DNA of 18,636 bases from an uncultured Oscillibacter sp. (lineage in GTDB: Bacteria; Bacillota_A; Clostridia; Oscillospirales; Oscillospiraceae), in NCBI GenBank assembly GCA_951800675.1, contig CATOKC010000063.1:1-18636 (forward strand), in the 5' to 3' direction. The notes beneath the pieces are model-generated. The model searched no databases. It saw only the letters and a program-made list of their open reading frames with translations, and was not told the DNA's origin. Made by a program: the position numbers and the translations under genes. This document shows, piece by piece, positions 1-6,312 of the stretch (positions are counted from its first letter, which is position 1; every line of letters begins with the position of its first letter).

Positions 1-422
1 CGGCGGCTCCGGCGCCGCAGGCAGCTCCCGTCCGGCCGGCCGCGCCTGCCCAGCGGGGGGCTTCCGCTCCCGCTCCGGAAGCCCCCGCCGCTCCGGTACA
101 GGAGGAGGCCGCTTTCCAGGAGGTGTATGTGGAGGAGGCGGAAAAGCCCGCCTATATCAACGTCATGCAGCTTTTGGTGGACGAGAAAGCGGATGAGTAC
201 ATGAAGATGTTCGGCATCTGCTGCTGCGACAAGTGCCGGGTGGATGTCCGGGCCTACGCCCTGAATCATCTGCCCCCCAAGTACGTGGTCCTGAGCCAGA
301 ATGAGCGGGTCCCCCGCCTCACCGTCTATGAGAGCCGGTTCTCCAGCGACGTCACCGCCCAGCTGATTCAAGCCTGCAAAAAGGTGATGCTCACGCCCCA
401 CCACTCCAGGCCGGAAGCCTGA
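1..422 (+). CDS. ComFB-domain protein, 3' end (gene enters from left edge)
   Basis: This is the C-terminal part (about 139 codons, in the frame whose first full codon is at 3) of a plus-strand gene whose start lies outside the window. The first ~45 residues are a low-complexity Ala/Pro-rich linker. A compact domain follows with the hallmarks of the ComFB family (late competence development protein): an INVMQLLVDEK helix, a cysteine cluster GICCCDKC that looks metal-binding, then VDVRAYALNHLPPKYV, which matches the family's DVxAxALNxLPPxYV core. A GTG at 123 could be an internal start, but the open frame continues to the window edge and the linker reads as real protein, so I treat it as one longer protein. 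ComFB domains have no firmly known role in Firmicutes. To my knowledge, some cyanobacterial members bind cyclic dinucleotides. It converges on the flagellar operon across a shared terminator. The domain call is firm and the function is not. Confidence 0.8.
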   Translation, partial: AAPAPQAAPVRPAAPAQRGASAPAPEAPAAPVQEEAAFQEVYVEEAEKPAYINVMQLLVDEKADEYMKMFGICCCDKCRVDVRAYALNHLPPKYVVLSQNERVPRLTVYESRFSSDVTAQLIQACKKVMLTPHHSRPEA

Positions 423-434
423 TCGTTTGAAACC

Positions 435-468
435 AAAAGGTTCGGCGCCCAGCGCCGAACCTTTTTTT
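435..468. terminator. Bidirectional intrinsic terminator between convergent genes
   Basis: A perfect 14-bp inverted repeat (435-448 pairs with 452-465) has a 3-base loop (CCA). Its GC core is flanked by AAAA on the left and a run of seven T on the right (462-468), so it can terminate in both directions. It lies 12 bases after the ComFB-gene stop (420-422) and 14 bases beyond the stop of the EAL/HDOD gene on the minus strand. It is therefore the end of the whole flagellar transcript as well as of the opposing gene. Confidence 0.93.
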
Positions 469-482
469 GCTGTCAGGGGTTC

Positions 483-1781
483 TCAGCCCTCCGCTTTCGG
501 CTCTTGGGCCGCTCCCTCCGCCGGTCCCGTCTGGCCGGGCACGGCGCTGCTCAACTGCTCCCAGAGAACGTTGACATTCTCCATGCAGGTGAAATAGACG
601 TTGGTGAGAATCTGGTTGGGGATGCCCAGCTCCTCCGCCAGGGAGGTGATGGCGTTCCAGTTGGCGGACTCATAGCTCAGCAGCAGCTCATAGAGCTTGC
701 CGCAGCGCCCTTCCTTCTTGGTAAGGGCCTGCCGCACCTCTTCCGCCACGGGGAGTTCTTCCAGAATCTCCTCCAAAGGCGCGTCCACCAGATGGTTCAG
801 CGTGGAGAACATTCCCATTAGATATGCCTCCGCCGGGGTGATCGGCATATTCTTGGCGTACTTCATCAGCTCCTTGCAGAAGGAAGCCCGCATGAAGGAG
901 CGCTTCAAGAACTCCTCCGTTCCCGCCTCGGCGGACTCGGTGCTGACGCTGGCGCTGAGGAGATAGACCCACTGCTTCAACTGTCCCATGCCCAGGGTCA
1001 TAATGGCCTGATGGACGGTGGTGGCCCGGTTCCGCAGGGCGAAATAAGCGGAGTTGGCCACCTTCAGCAGGTTGTAGGTCAAACTGGCGTCCATGGAGAT
1101 CAGCTGCTCAATCTCGTCCACGTCCGGCTCATCCCGGGTGATGGCCACCATCAGGCGGAAGAAGCTGGACTGGAGGTAGGCGCTGGAGTGGACCCGGGTG
1201 GTCATCTGCTCGGCCACGTAAGCGCCCTCCAGGCCGTCGGGCTTCAGCAGCAGCGCCTTGCGGTACTGCTCCTCCGTGTCCACGTTGGTGGCAATACATT
1301 TTTTCTGCATGCTGTGGGCCACTTCCACAATGTTGTGCATGGCCAAATCCGGCGTGCTTTGGATGTTTACCTTGATGTAATCGATGCTGTCCAGAAGAGC
1401 CAGATACCGGGGGGCGAACTGGAATTCGTTCACCGCCACCTTATAGCCCTCCTTGGCATACTGGTTGACAAAGTGCATGGACAGCGGGTGAATGATTACG
1501 CTGTCGTTGATCTGGATTACAAGCTCCGACTTGTCAAAGAGCCGGGGCGTTTTCTTCATCAGCAGCGTGGTCGTGAAAGTCATGAAGTTCAAGGAACCCC
1601 TCAGCGTCGTCGTGCTGTTCTGGGTGAGAAAGCTGTAGATCGTGTCGGCGGAGGCAAATTCCTTGGCCTGCGGATTCTCCACCGTGAACGCCTGGTTTTC
1701 TCCATGGTACAGAATCTCGTGTCCCAAAATCTTCCCCTCTGGGTCCTTGATCGGCTGCCTTACGATGTATTTACTGCTCAT
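483..1781 (-). CDS. Degenerate EAL plus HDOD domain signalling protein (YuxH type)
   Basis: A 432-aa cytoplasmic protein with an N-terminal EAL-like domain (about residues 5-195) followed by an HDOD domain (about 200-400). HDOD signs are LISMDASLTYNLLKVANSAY (227-246 region) and the following AIMTLG segment. The EAL part keeps E22-I-L (for EAL), N65 and K137. The usual glutamate strand reads LVIQIND (Gln90), and the metal-binding DDFG reads N118-E-F-Q, so cyclic-di-GMP phosphodiesterase activity is unlikely. Such EAL/HDOD proteins are generally thought to be regulatory adaptors linking cyclic-di-GMP or other signals to motility. The ATG start has GGAGG six bases upstream, 15 bases after the cheV stop. 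It is the last gene of the operon, just before the terminator. The C-terminal ~25 residues are Pro/Ala/Glu-rich and probably disordered. Family assignment is firm; the signal sensed is unknown. Confidence 0.88.
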   Translation of the reverse strand: MSSKYIVRQPIKDPEGKILGHEILYHGENQAFTVENPQAKEFASADTIYSFLTQNSTTTLRGSLNFMTFTTTLLMKKTPRLFDKSELVIQINDSVIIHPLSMHFVNQYAKEGYKVAVNEFQFAPRYLALLDSIDYIKVNIQSTPDLAMHNIVEVAHSMQKKCIATNVDTEEQYRKALLLKPDGLEGAYVAEQMTTRVHSSAYLQSSFFRLMVAITRDEPDVDEIEQLISMDASLTYNLLKVANSAYFALRNRATTVHQAIMTLGMGQLKQWVYLLSASVSTESAEAGTEEFLKRSFMRASFCKELMKYAKNMPITPAEAYLMGMFSTLNHLVDAPLEEILEELPVAEEVRQALTKKEGRCGKLYELLLSYESANWNAITSLAEELGIPNQILTNVYFTCMENVNVLWEQLSSAVPGQTGPAEGAAQEPKAEG

Positions 1782-1796
1782 GATATCCCTCCGCGA

Positions 1797-2729
1797 TTAT
1801 TCTCGCCGCCCGGCTTCTTCCAGCAGGTGGTCGATGACCCGGACCAGGTGTCCGATCTCCGGCTTGCTCATCTGCTCGTCGGCGCCCAGCTCCTTGCCCT
1901 TGCGGCGCATCTCCTCGGTAATCAGGGAGGAGAAGATGATCAACGGCAGGTGCTTAAAGTCCTTGTCGTCCTTCACCAGCTTGGTCAGCCGGTGTCCGTC
2001 CATCTGGGGCATCTCAATGTCCGTGATGATCAACGCCACCTCGTCGTCCAGGTTCCTATGCCCCCGGAGGCTCTCCAGGTACTCCCACAGCTTGCTGCCG
2101 TCGGGGAACATGTGGGTATTGACATACCCGGACTTGTGGAGGGCCTCCTCGATCATCTTGCTGAGGAGCACGGAGTCCTCCGCCACCAGAATCACGGCGT
2201 CGCTCCGCTGCCGCTCGCCCAGGCGCTCGATCTCGGACATCTGGATGGTGGTCTCCGGGGCGATCTCCGCCACGATCTTCTCAAAGTCCAGAATGGTCAC
2301 CAGGTCGTCGCCGCACTGGGCGATTCCGGTGGCAATGCCCTCGTTTCCGCCGGCCACGGTCTTGTCCGGCTTCTGGATGCTCTTCCAGGAGATGCGGCTG
2401 ATGCCCACCACCGTATGCACCCGAAAGGCAATGTTCATCTTGTTGAAATTGGTGATGATGAACAGGTCCTTGCTTTTCTTTTCTCCGGACGCCCCCAGAA
2501 GATACGTGGGCAGGTCCACCACGGTGATCACCTTGTCCCGGGGCTTGAAAATGCCCTCCACCGCCGGGTGGGCATGGGGCATATGCTTCACGGGCTGGGA
2601 GACCAGAATCTCCTTGACCTTCGCCACATTGATTCCGTACAGGCTGTCATTGATGGTGAACTCCATGACCTCGATCTCATTTGTGCCCGACTCCAGCAAA
2701 ATGCCCCGCTTGTCCTCTTCCAACAACAT
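1797..2729 (-). CDS. cheV: Chemotaxis coupling/response-regulator protein CheV
   Basis: A 310-aa fusion of a CheW-like coupling domain (about residues 16-165; NDSLYGINVAKVKEIL and GIFKPRDKVITVVDL are typical) and a receiver domain (about 183-305). The receiver has the acidic pair in VAEDS, the phospho-acceptor Asp at about 237 (ITDIEMPQMDG), a serine at the switch position (IIFSS) and Lys289-Pro. CheV couples receptors to CheA, and its phosphorylation helps adaptation in Bacillus-type chemotaxis. I chose the ATG at 2729 because AAAGGAG lies 8 bases upstream. A GTG nine bases earlier, in frame, overlaps that ribosome-binding site and is rejected. A sigma-28-like promoter sits directly upstream, so this gene and the EAL/HDOD gene may form a separately expressed late unit. 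Confidence 0.95.
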   Translation of the reverse strand: MLLEEDKRGILLESGTNEIEVMEFTINDSLYGINVAKVKEILVSQPVKHMPHAHPAVEGIFKPRDKVITVVDLPTYLLGASGEKKSKDLFIITNFNKMNIAFRVHTVVGISRISWKSIQKPDKTVAGGNEGIATGIAQCGDDLVTILDFEKIVAEIAPETTIQMSEIERLGERQRSDAVILVAEDSVLLSKMIEEALHKSGYVNTHMFPDGSKLWEYLESLRGHRNLDDEVALIITDIEMPQMDGHRLTKLVKDDKDFKHLPLIIFSSLITEEMRRKGKELGADEQMSKPEIGHLVRVIDHLLEEAGRRE

Positions 2730-2761
2730 TCCGAACACTCCTTTCAGTGGTTGTCTCTCTC

Positions 2762-2788
2762 ATATACGCATACAAAATAAAGCGCTTA
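2762..2788 (-). promoter_or_regulatory. Candidate sigma-28 (FliA) promoter for cheV
   Basis: On the minus strand, TAAG (2788-2785) is followed by exactly 15 bases and then GCGTATAT (2769-2762). The sigma-D/sigma-28 consensus known from Bacillus is TAAA-N15-GCCGATAT, giving 3/4 and 6/8 matches at consensus spacing. The -35 overlaps the cheD stop codon, and the stretch is strikingly AT-rich for this genome. A start near 2755 would leave a short leader with the cheV ribosome-binding site. This is inferred from pattern only. Confidence 0.5.
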
Positions 2789-3265
2789 AAAAATCATCTC
2801 CGGCCTTCCGTAGGACCGGATGCACGCCTGGCCACTGGCGGGATCAAACAGCAGCGTCCGGGCCACGGAGCCGCCCACATCCTCCTTCAAAAGCTGGATG
2901 CCCTCCCGCTTCAAGTGCATGTGCACACTTTCGATGTTGCGCTGGCCGATGTTGCCCAGGTTTCCTCCGCTGACCTCGAACATCTTTGCCCCGCCGGCAA
3001 TCTTCGCCGTGATGCGGGACCGGGACGCCCCCTTGGCCTCCATCAGCTTCAGCGTCTCCCGGAGGCCAGTGTCGGCGTACTTCATGGTATTCTTCCGCCC
3101 CGGCTCCATGTTCAGCGGCAGCATAATATGGATCAGCGCTGCCAGCTTGATTTTCTGATCATACAGGCAGATTCCAATGCAGGACCCCAGCGCGTATGTA
3201 ATCAGCATGCCCCCGCCCTGAGCCATTTTCATATCCGCGATTCCAACTGTGATCTTACTCTCCAC
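2786..3265 (-). CDS. cheD: Chemoreceptor glutamine deamidase CheD
   Basis: A 159-aa protein, the usual CheD length. CheD deamidates glutamines of chemoreceptors and binds CheC, stimulating CheC's phosphatase activity. The catalytic triad known from Thermotoga CheD (Thr, Cys, His) is present at the same spacing: Thr23, Cys29 in YALGSCIGICLYD, and His46 in ALIHIMLPL. The IAGGAKMF and NIGQRNIE segments are also typical. The start is GTG at 3265, which overlaps the end of cheC by 11 bases (translation is GTG GAG AGT..., while cheC ends ...GGA GAG TAA). The ribosome-binding site is weak, so translation is probably coupled to cheC, consistent with the two proteins acting as a complex. No later in-frame start would preserve the N-terminal VGIADM strand. 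Confidence 0.95.
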   Translation of the reverse strand: MESKITVGIADMKMAQGGGMLITYALGSCIGICLYDQKIKLAALIHIMLPLNMEPGRKNTMKYADTGLRETLKLMEAKGASRSRITAKIAGGAKMFEVSGGNLGNIGQRNIESVHMHLKREGIQLLKEDVGGSVARTLLFDPASGQACIRSYGRPEMIF

Positions 3266-3884
3266 TGTTCACGCCCAGCTTCCTTAATAAAAAGTTCAGC
3301 GACCGAATATCCGGCGACAACAGCAAACGGCAGGGAATCTCCTTTCCATTGCAAATAAAGTTTCCGCCGATGGTCATGATATAGTTGGTCTGCCCGCCGT
3401 ATTCAGCCATGGGCACGGCCATAATCGCCCCCTGCATATCCACGGTGAAGGCGGGCACCGTCAGCTTGATGTCCAGGTTCGCCAAACCGCTGAGGGCGTT
3501 GATAAAGGTGGAGATCATGATGTTGCCCACCTCGGTGAGGGCGGAGCGCTCGATCTCTCCCAGCCCCATGTAATCCTTGATATCCTTTTCCATCATGCTC
3601 TCCAGCACCAGATTCACAAACTCGATCTGTTGCACCGACAGCATGATGCCGCTGAGCTGACCGCTCATTCCCACCAGCACACCGGCGGTAATGGGCTCCG
3701 GACCGCCGATCCACTCGATGGCTTCGTTGTATTCCATGATGCGGACCTCCGGCTGCTGGATGCGCACCGGCTTCCCAATGAGGGCGGACAAGCTGGTGGC
3801 GGCGTTGCCGGTTCCGATGCTGCCGATCTCTTTCAGGGTATCCAACTCCAGGGAACTGAGCTCGTCATAGCTTTTAATGATCAT
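3255..3884 (-). CDS. cheC: CheY-P phosphatase CheC
   Basis: A 209-aa CheC-family protein with two pseudo-symmetric halves. The family's active-site pattern is [DS]-x3-E-x2-N-x22-P. The second copy is intact: Ser114, Glu118, Asn121 and Pro144. The first has Asp15, Glu19 and Pro45 at the right spacing, but Ser22 where Asn is expected (LKEIGSIGTGN), so that site is probably weak or dead. CheC removes phosphate from CheY-P and, with CheD, links CheY-P level to receptor adaptation. The start is ATG at 3884, with AAAGGGG six bases upstream. An in-frame TTG at 3902 overlaps the stop of the upstream rod gene and would bury this ribosome-binding site, so I reject it. Length and two sites favour CheC over CheX. 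Confidence 0.92.
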   Translation of the reverse strand: MIIKSYDELSSLELDTLKEIGSIGTGNAATSLSALIGKPVRIQQPEVRIMEYNEAIEWIGGPEPITAGVLVGMSGQLSGIMLSVQQIEFVNLVLESMMEKDIKDYMGLGEIERSALTEVGNIMISTFINALSGLANLDIKLTVPAFTVDMQGAIMAVPMAEYGGQTNYIMTIGGNFICNGKEIPCRLLLSPDIRSLNFLLRKLGVNSGE

Positions 3885-3898
3885 TCTCTTCCCCTTTC

Positions 3899-4690
3899 TC
3901 AAGCACGCAGGCTGTTGATGGTGGTCTCAACCTCATCGGAGGTCTGCACCATCTTCAGCGCCATGCCATAGGCCCGCTGGCACTCGATGACCTTGGTCAT
4001 CTCCTCCGCCAAATCCGCGTTGGACATCTCCAAATAGCCCCGCATCACCGTTCCTCCGCCCTGGCGGATGGCTCCGTTTTTGTCGATGGCCCGGAAACGG
4101 GTGTCGTTTACATGCTCCATACCATCGTAGTTCATGTAGTCAAAGACGCCCACGGGCTGGGGCTGGTGTTCGTCGTTCACCTCGATCATGTTTCCGCTTT
4201 CGCTGAGGACAAAGCGCCCCTCGTTATCGGAGAGGTAGTAAATCCGCTCCATAATATCCTCGCCGTTTTCGTCCACCTCGCCGGTGGAGCGCATCAGCTC
4301 GGAAATCACAAAGCCGCCGTTCCGGGTCAGGGTGATCTCTCCCGTGGTCAGGTCCGCGATGGCGAAGAAGCCCTCGCCGGCAATGGCGTAGTCCTGGTCC
4401 CGCCGGGTCTCTGCCAGGGCGCCGTTCTTAAAATCCGTGTCCGTGGTCCACAGCGCCGCGCCCACGCCGGAGGGAAGCATCTCGAAATCGCCGTCCTCTT
4501 CTCTGGCGGCGGCGGAGCCCTCGGTGGCCTCGCCCACGCCCTTGAGGTCCTCGTACATCAAGGAGGCGAATCGACTCTTTTCCGCTTTGAAGCCGTAGGT
4601 ATTCAGGTTGGAGATGTTGTTGCCGTGGACCCCCAGGCGCTTGAGCTGCTGATGGGCCCCCACGGCCGCAATGAAAAAGGATTGGTTCAT
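3899..4690 (-). CDS. flgG: Flagellar rod/hook-basal body protein, FlgF/FlgG family (FlgG-like)
   Basis: A 263-aa axial protein. The N-terminus has the flagellar rod signature (LKRLGVHGNNISNLNTYGFK, residues about 16-35). The middle has the EGFFAI strand common to FlgE/F/G, and the C-terminus has GYLEMSNADLAEEM followed by ECQRAYGMALKMVQTSDE, the long helix that packs with the N-terminal helix in the rod. It is exported by the flagellar type III apparatus without a cleaved signal peptide. The C-terminal LEMSN pattern is closest to FlgG (FlhP of Bacillus), the distal rod, but FlgF cannot be excluded. The ATG is preceded by AAGGAGG at good spacing, 11 bases after the upstream paralogue. One cysteine sits in the C-terminal helix (VIECQRA). 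Confidence 0.88.
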   Translation of the reverse strand: MNQSFFIAAVGAHQQLKRLGVHGNNISNLNTYGFKAEKSRFASLMYEDLKGVGEATEGSAAAREEDGDFEMLPSGVGAALWTTDTDFKNGALAETRRDQDYAIAGEGFFAIADLTTGEITLTRNGGFVISELMRSTGEVDENGEDIMERIYYLSDNEGRFVLSESGNMIEVNDEHQPQPVGVFDYMNYDGMEHVNDTRFRAIDKNGAIRQGGGTVMRGYLEMSNADLAEEMTKVIECQRAYGMALKMVQTSDEVETTINSLRA

Positions 4691-4701
4691 AGGCTTCCTC
4701 C

Positions 4702-5472
4702 TTATGAGAAGCGTCCAACGTCGTTGGTGGCCTTGGTCATCAGCGAGTCATACATTTTAGTAATTTGGGCGGCGCTTTGCAGCGCTCTTTGATAGGTGAT
4801 CATTTCCGTCATCTGCTTGATCATGTCGCTGTTGGAGCGCTCCAGATACTTGTTCCAGATTTCGAAGTCCTCACTCTGCTGGGCGCCCTCTCCGGTGAAG
4901 AGCCCCCGGTCGTTCCGCTCCAGGGCCTCGTTATCCTCGAAGCGAAAGACGCCCAACTGCCCAATGGCGGTCCCGCCGCCCTGCTCCGGCGGCTGGTCGA
5001 AGTAAATGACGCCCTGGCCATCCCCCCGGATTTTATCGGTACCCAGGTAAATGGGCTGGCCCTGGGGGTCCAGCACCTGGCCAAAGCCGGGGAGGCAGAG
5101 GTAACCCTCGTCATCCAGGGAGAAATTTCCCATGCGGGTGTAGCCCACGTTGCCCTCCGGGTCCTGGACGGCAAAGAAGCCGTCCCCCACAATGGCGAAA
5201 TCCAAAGGCAGCTCCGTGGGCTCCGGGATGCCCTGGCTGTAGTCCGTGTAAATGTCGCTGGCCGCTCTTATGTAGCTCTGACGGCCAATTTCCGTTCCGC
5301 CGCTGTGATTCACGTCCACCCGGCTGTACATCACGTCGTCAAAGGTGGTGGCCACATAGCGTTCCTGCTTATAGCCCGAGGTGGAGATGTTGACCAGGTT
5401 GTTTCCGATGACATTGAGATTATGCTGGTGGGTCAGCATGGCGGAGGTCAGGTTGTAGAAGCCCTTATACAC
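4702..5472 (-). CDS. flgF: Flagellar rod/hook-basal body protein, FlgF/FlgG family (FlgF-like)
   Basis: A 256-aa paralogue of the next gene. Signature at the N-terminus: NLNVIGNNLVNISTSGYKQE (about residues 18-37). A central VGDGFFAVQD strand is followed by YTRMGNFSLDDEGYL, and the C-terminus has YLERSNSDMIKQMTEMITYQRAL and ends in a long helix. It belongs to the proximal or distal rod joining the MS ring to the hook. The start is GTG at 5472 with AAGGG seven bases upstream, only 3 bases after the sigma-factor stop, so translation is probably coupled. Position as the first of two tandem rod genes matches flhO in Bacillus, hence the FlgF-like label. The F versus G choice is tentative; the family is certain. 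Confidence 0.87.
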   Translation of the reverse strand: MYKGFYNLTSAMLTHQHNLNVIGNNLVNISTSGYKQERYVATTFDDVMYSRVDVNHSGGTEIGRQSYIRAASDIYTDYSQGIPEPTELPLDFAIVGDGFFAVQDPEGNVGYTRMGNFSLDDEGYLCLPGFGQVLDPQGQPIYLGTDKIRGDGQGVIYFDQPPEQGGGTAIGQLGVFRFEDNEALERNDRGLFTGEGAQQSEDFEIWNKYLERSNSDMIKQMTEMITYQRALQSAAQITKMYDSLMTKATNDVGRFS

Positions 5473-5475
5473 GCG

Positions 5476-6312
5476 TTATCCCTTCTTCCTCTTCGGTTTC
5501 GGCTCCGGTGTGTCGTCCAGATAGTGTTCCATATAGGTCCGCAGCTTTTGGATGGCCCGGGTATGAATCTGGGAGATGCGGGGCTCGCTGAGCTCCATCA
5601 CCTGGGCGATTTCCTTCAAGTGCAGGTTTCGTTCGTAATACAGGGAGAGGACGATCTGCTCGTTCTCCCGCAGTGACGCGATGCCCTGGGCCAGAGCCCG
5701 CTGGAGCTCCCGCTCCTGGAGCACCAGCTCCGGCTGGCTCCGGGCGTCGCTGGAGGGGACCTCCATGGGATAGTTCGAGGTCTCCCGGGTGTCCATCAGC
5801 ACATCCAGGGACAGCACATTGCTCAAGGCGATGTTGGCGGCGTCCTTCTGATACCGCTCCTGGGTGATGCCCAAATGCTGGGCAATCTCTCCATCCGTGG
5901 GCATCCGGCCCAGGGTGGCGGACAGCTCCGCCGAGGCCAGGTCAATCTCCTTCGCCCGTTTCCGGACATTTCGGGGTATCCAGTCCTGCTTCCGGGCCAG
6001 GTCAATGACCATTCCCCGGATACGCTTGGAGACGTAGGTTTCGAATTTCACGCCCTTATCCGGGTCAAACTTGTCAACGGCCCCCAAAAGGGTGATGATG
6101 CCCTCATTGATGATGTCCTCGATTTGGGCAAAGCTGCTGTATACGCCCCGAATCTGCATGGCGGCGTTTTTGATCAGCCCCTCGTACCGCAGGACCAGGG
6201 GCCATTTCAGGCTCTCATCCCCCGTCTCCTTATAGAGGCGGAGAAGGTCCTGGGTATCCATCTCCTCAATCTCCCGCTCGTTGTAGCGGAGGGCGGCTGC
6301 CTGCTCACTCAT
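5476..6312 (-). CDS. fliA: Flagellar sigma factor sigma-28 (FliA/SigD)
   Basis: A 278-aa sigma-70-family factor of the FliA/WhiG class. Region 2 is visible around residues 60-110 (IEDIINEGIITLLGAVDKFDP, then KFETYVSKRIRGMVIDLARKQDWIPR, the class signature for -10 recognition). Region 3 follows (LGRMPTDGEIAQHLGI), and region 4 is at about 210-265 with a helix-turn-helix (LKEIAQVMELSEPRISQIHTRAIQKL). The tail is basic (PKPKRKKG). It directs RNA polymerase to late flagellar and chemotaxis promoters. Its ATG overlaps the flhA stop by four bases (ATGA), implying translational coupling. No anti-sigma factor FlgM is in the window. flhF and flhG, which often separate flhA from this gene, are absent. 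Confidence 0.96.
   Translation of the reverse strand: MSEQAAALRYNEREIEEMDTQDLLRLYKETGDESLKWPLVLRYEGLIKNAAMQIRGVYSSFAQIEDIINEGIITLLGAVDKFDPDKGVKFETYVSKRIRGMVIDLARKQDWIPRNVRKRAKEIDLASAELSATLGRMPTDGEIAQHLGITQERYQKDAANIALSNVLSLDVLMDTRETSNYPMEVPSSDARSQPELVLQERELQRALAQGIASLRENEQIVLSLYYERNLHLKEIAQVMELSEPRISQIHTRAIQKLRTYMEHYLDDTPEPKPKRKKG

Noticed and set aside
2730..2738. GTG start for cheV at 2738
   Set aside because: The GTG is part of the AAAGGAG ribosome-binding region serving the ATG at 2729.
1011..2780. A 589-codon plus-strand frame opposite cheV and the EAL/HDOD gene
   Set aside because: It spans two clear minus-strand genes and their gap, has no recognisable domain, and is explained by codon bias.
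3885..3902. TTG start for cheC at 3902, six codons longer
   Set aside because: It overlaps the upstream stop codon and contains the AAAGGGG ribosome-binding site of the ATG at 3884.
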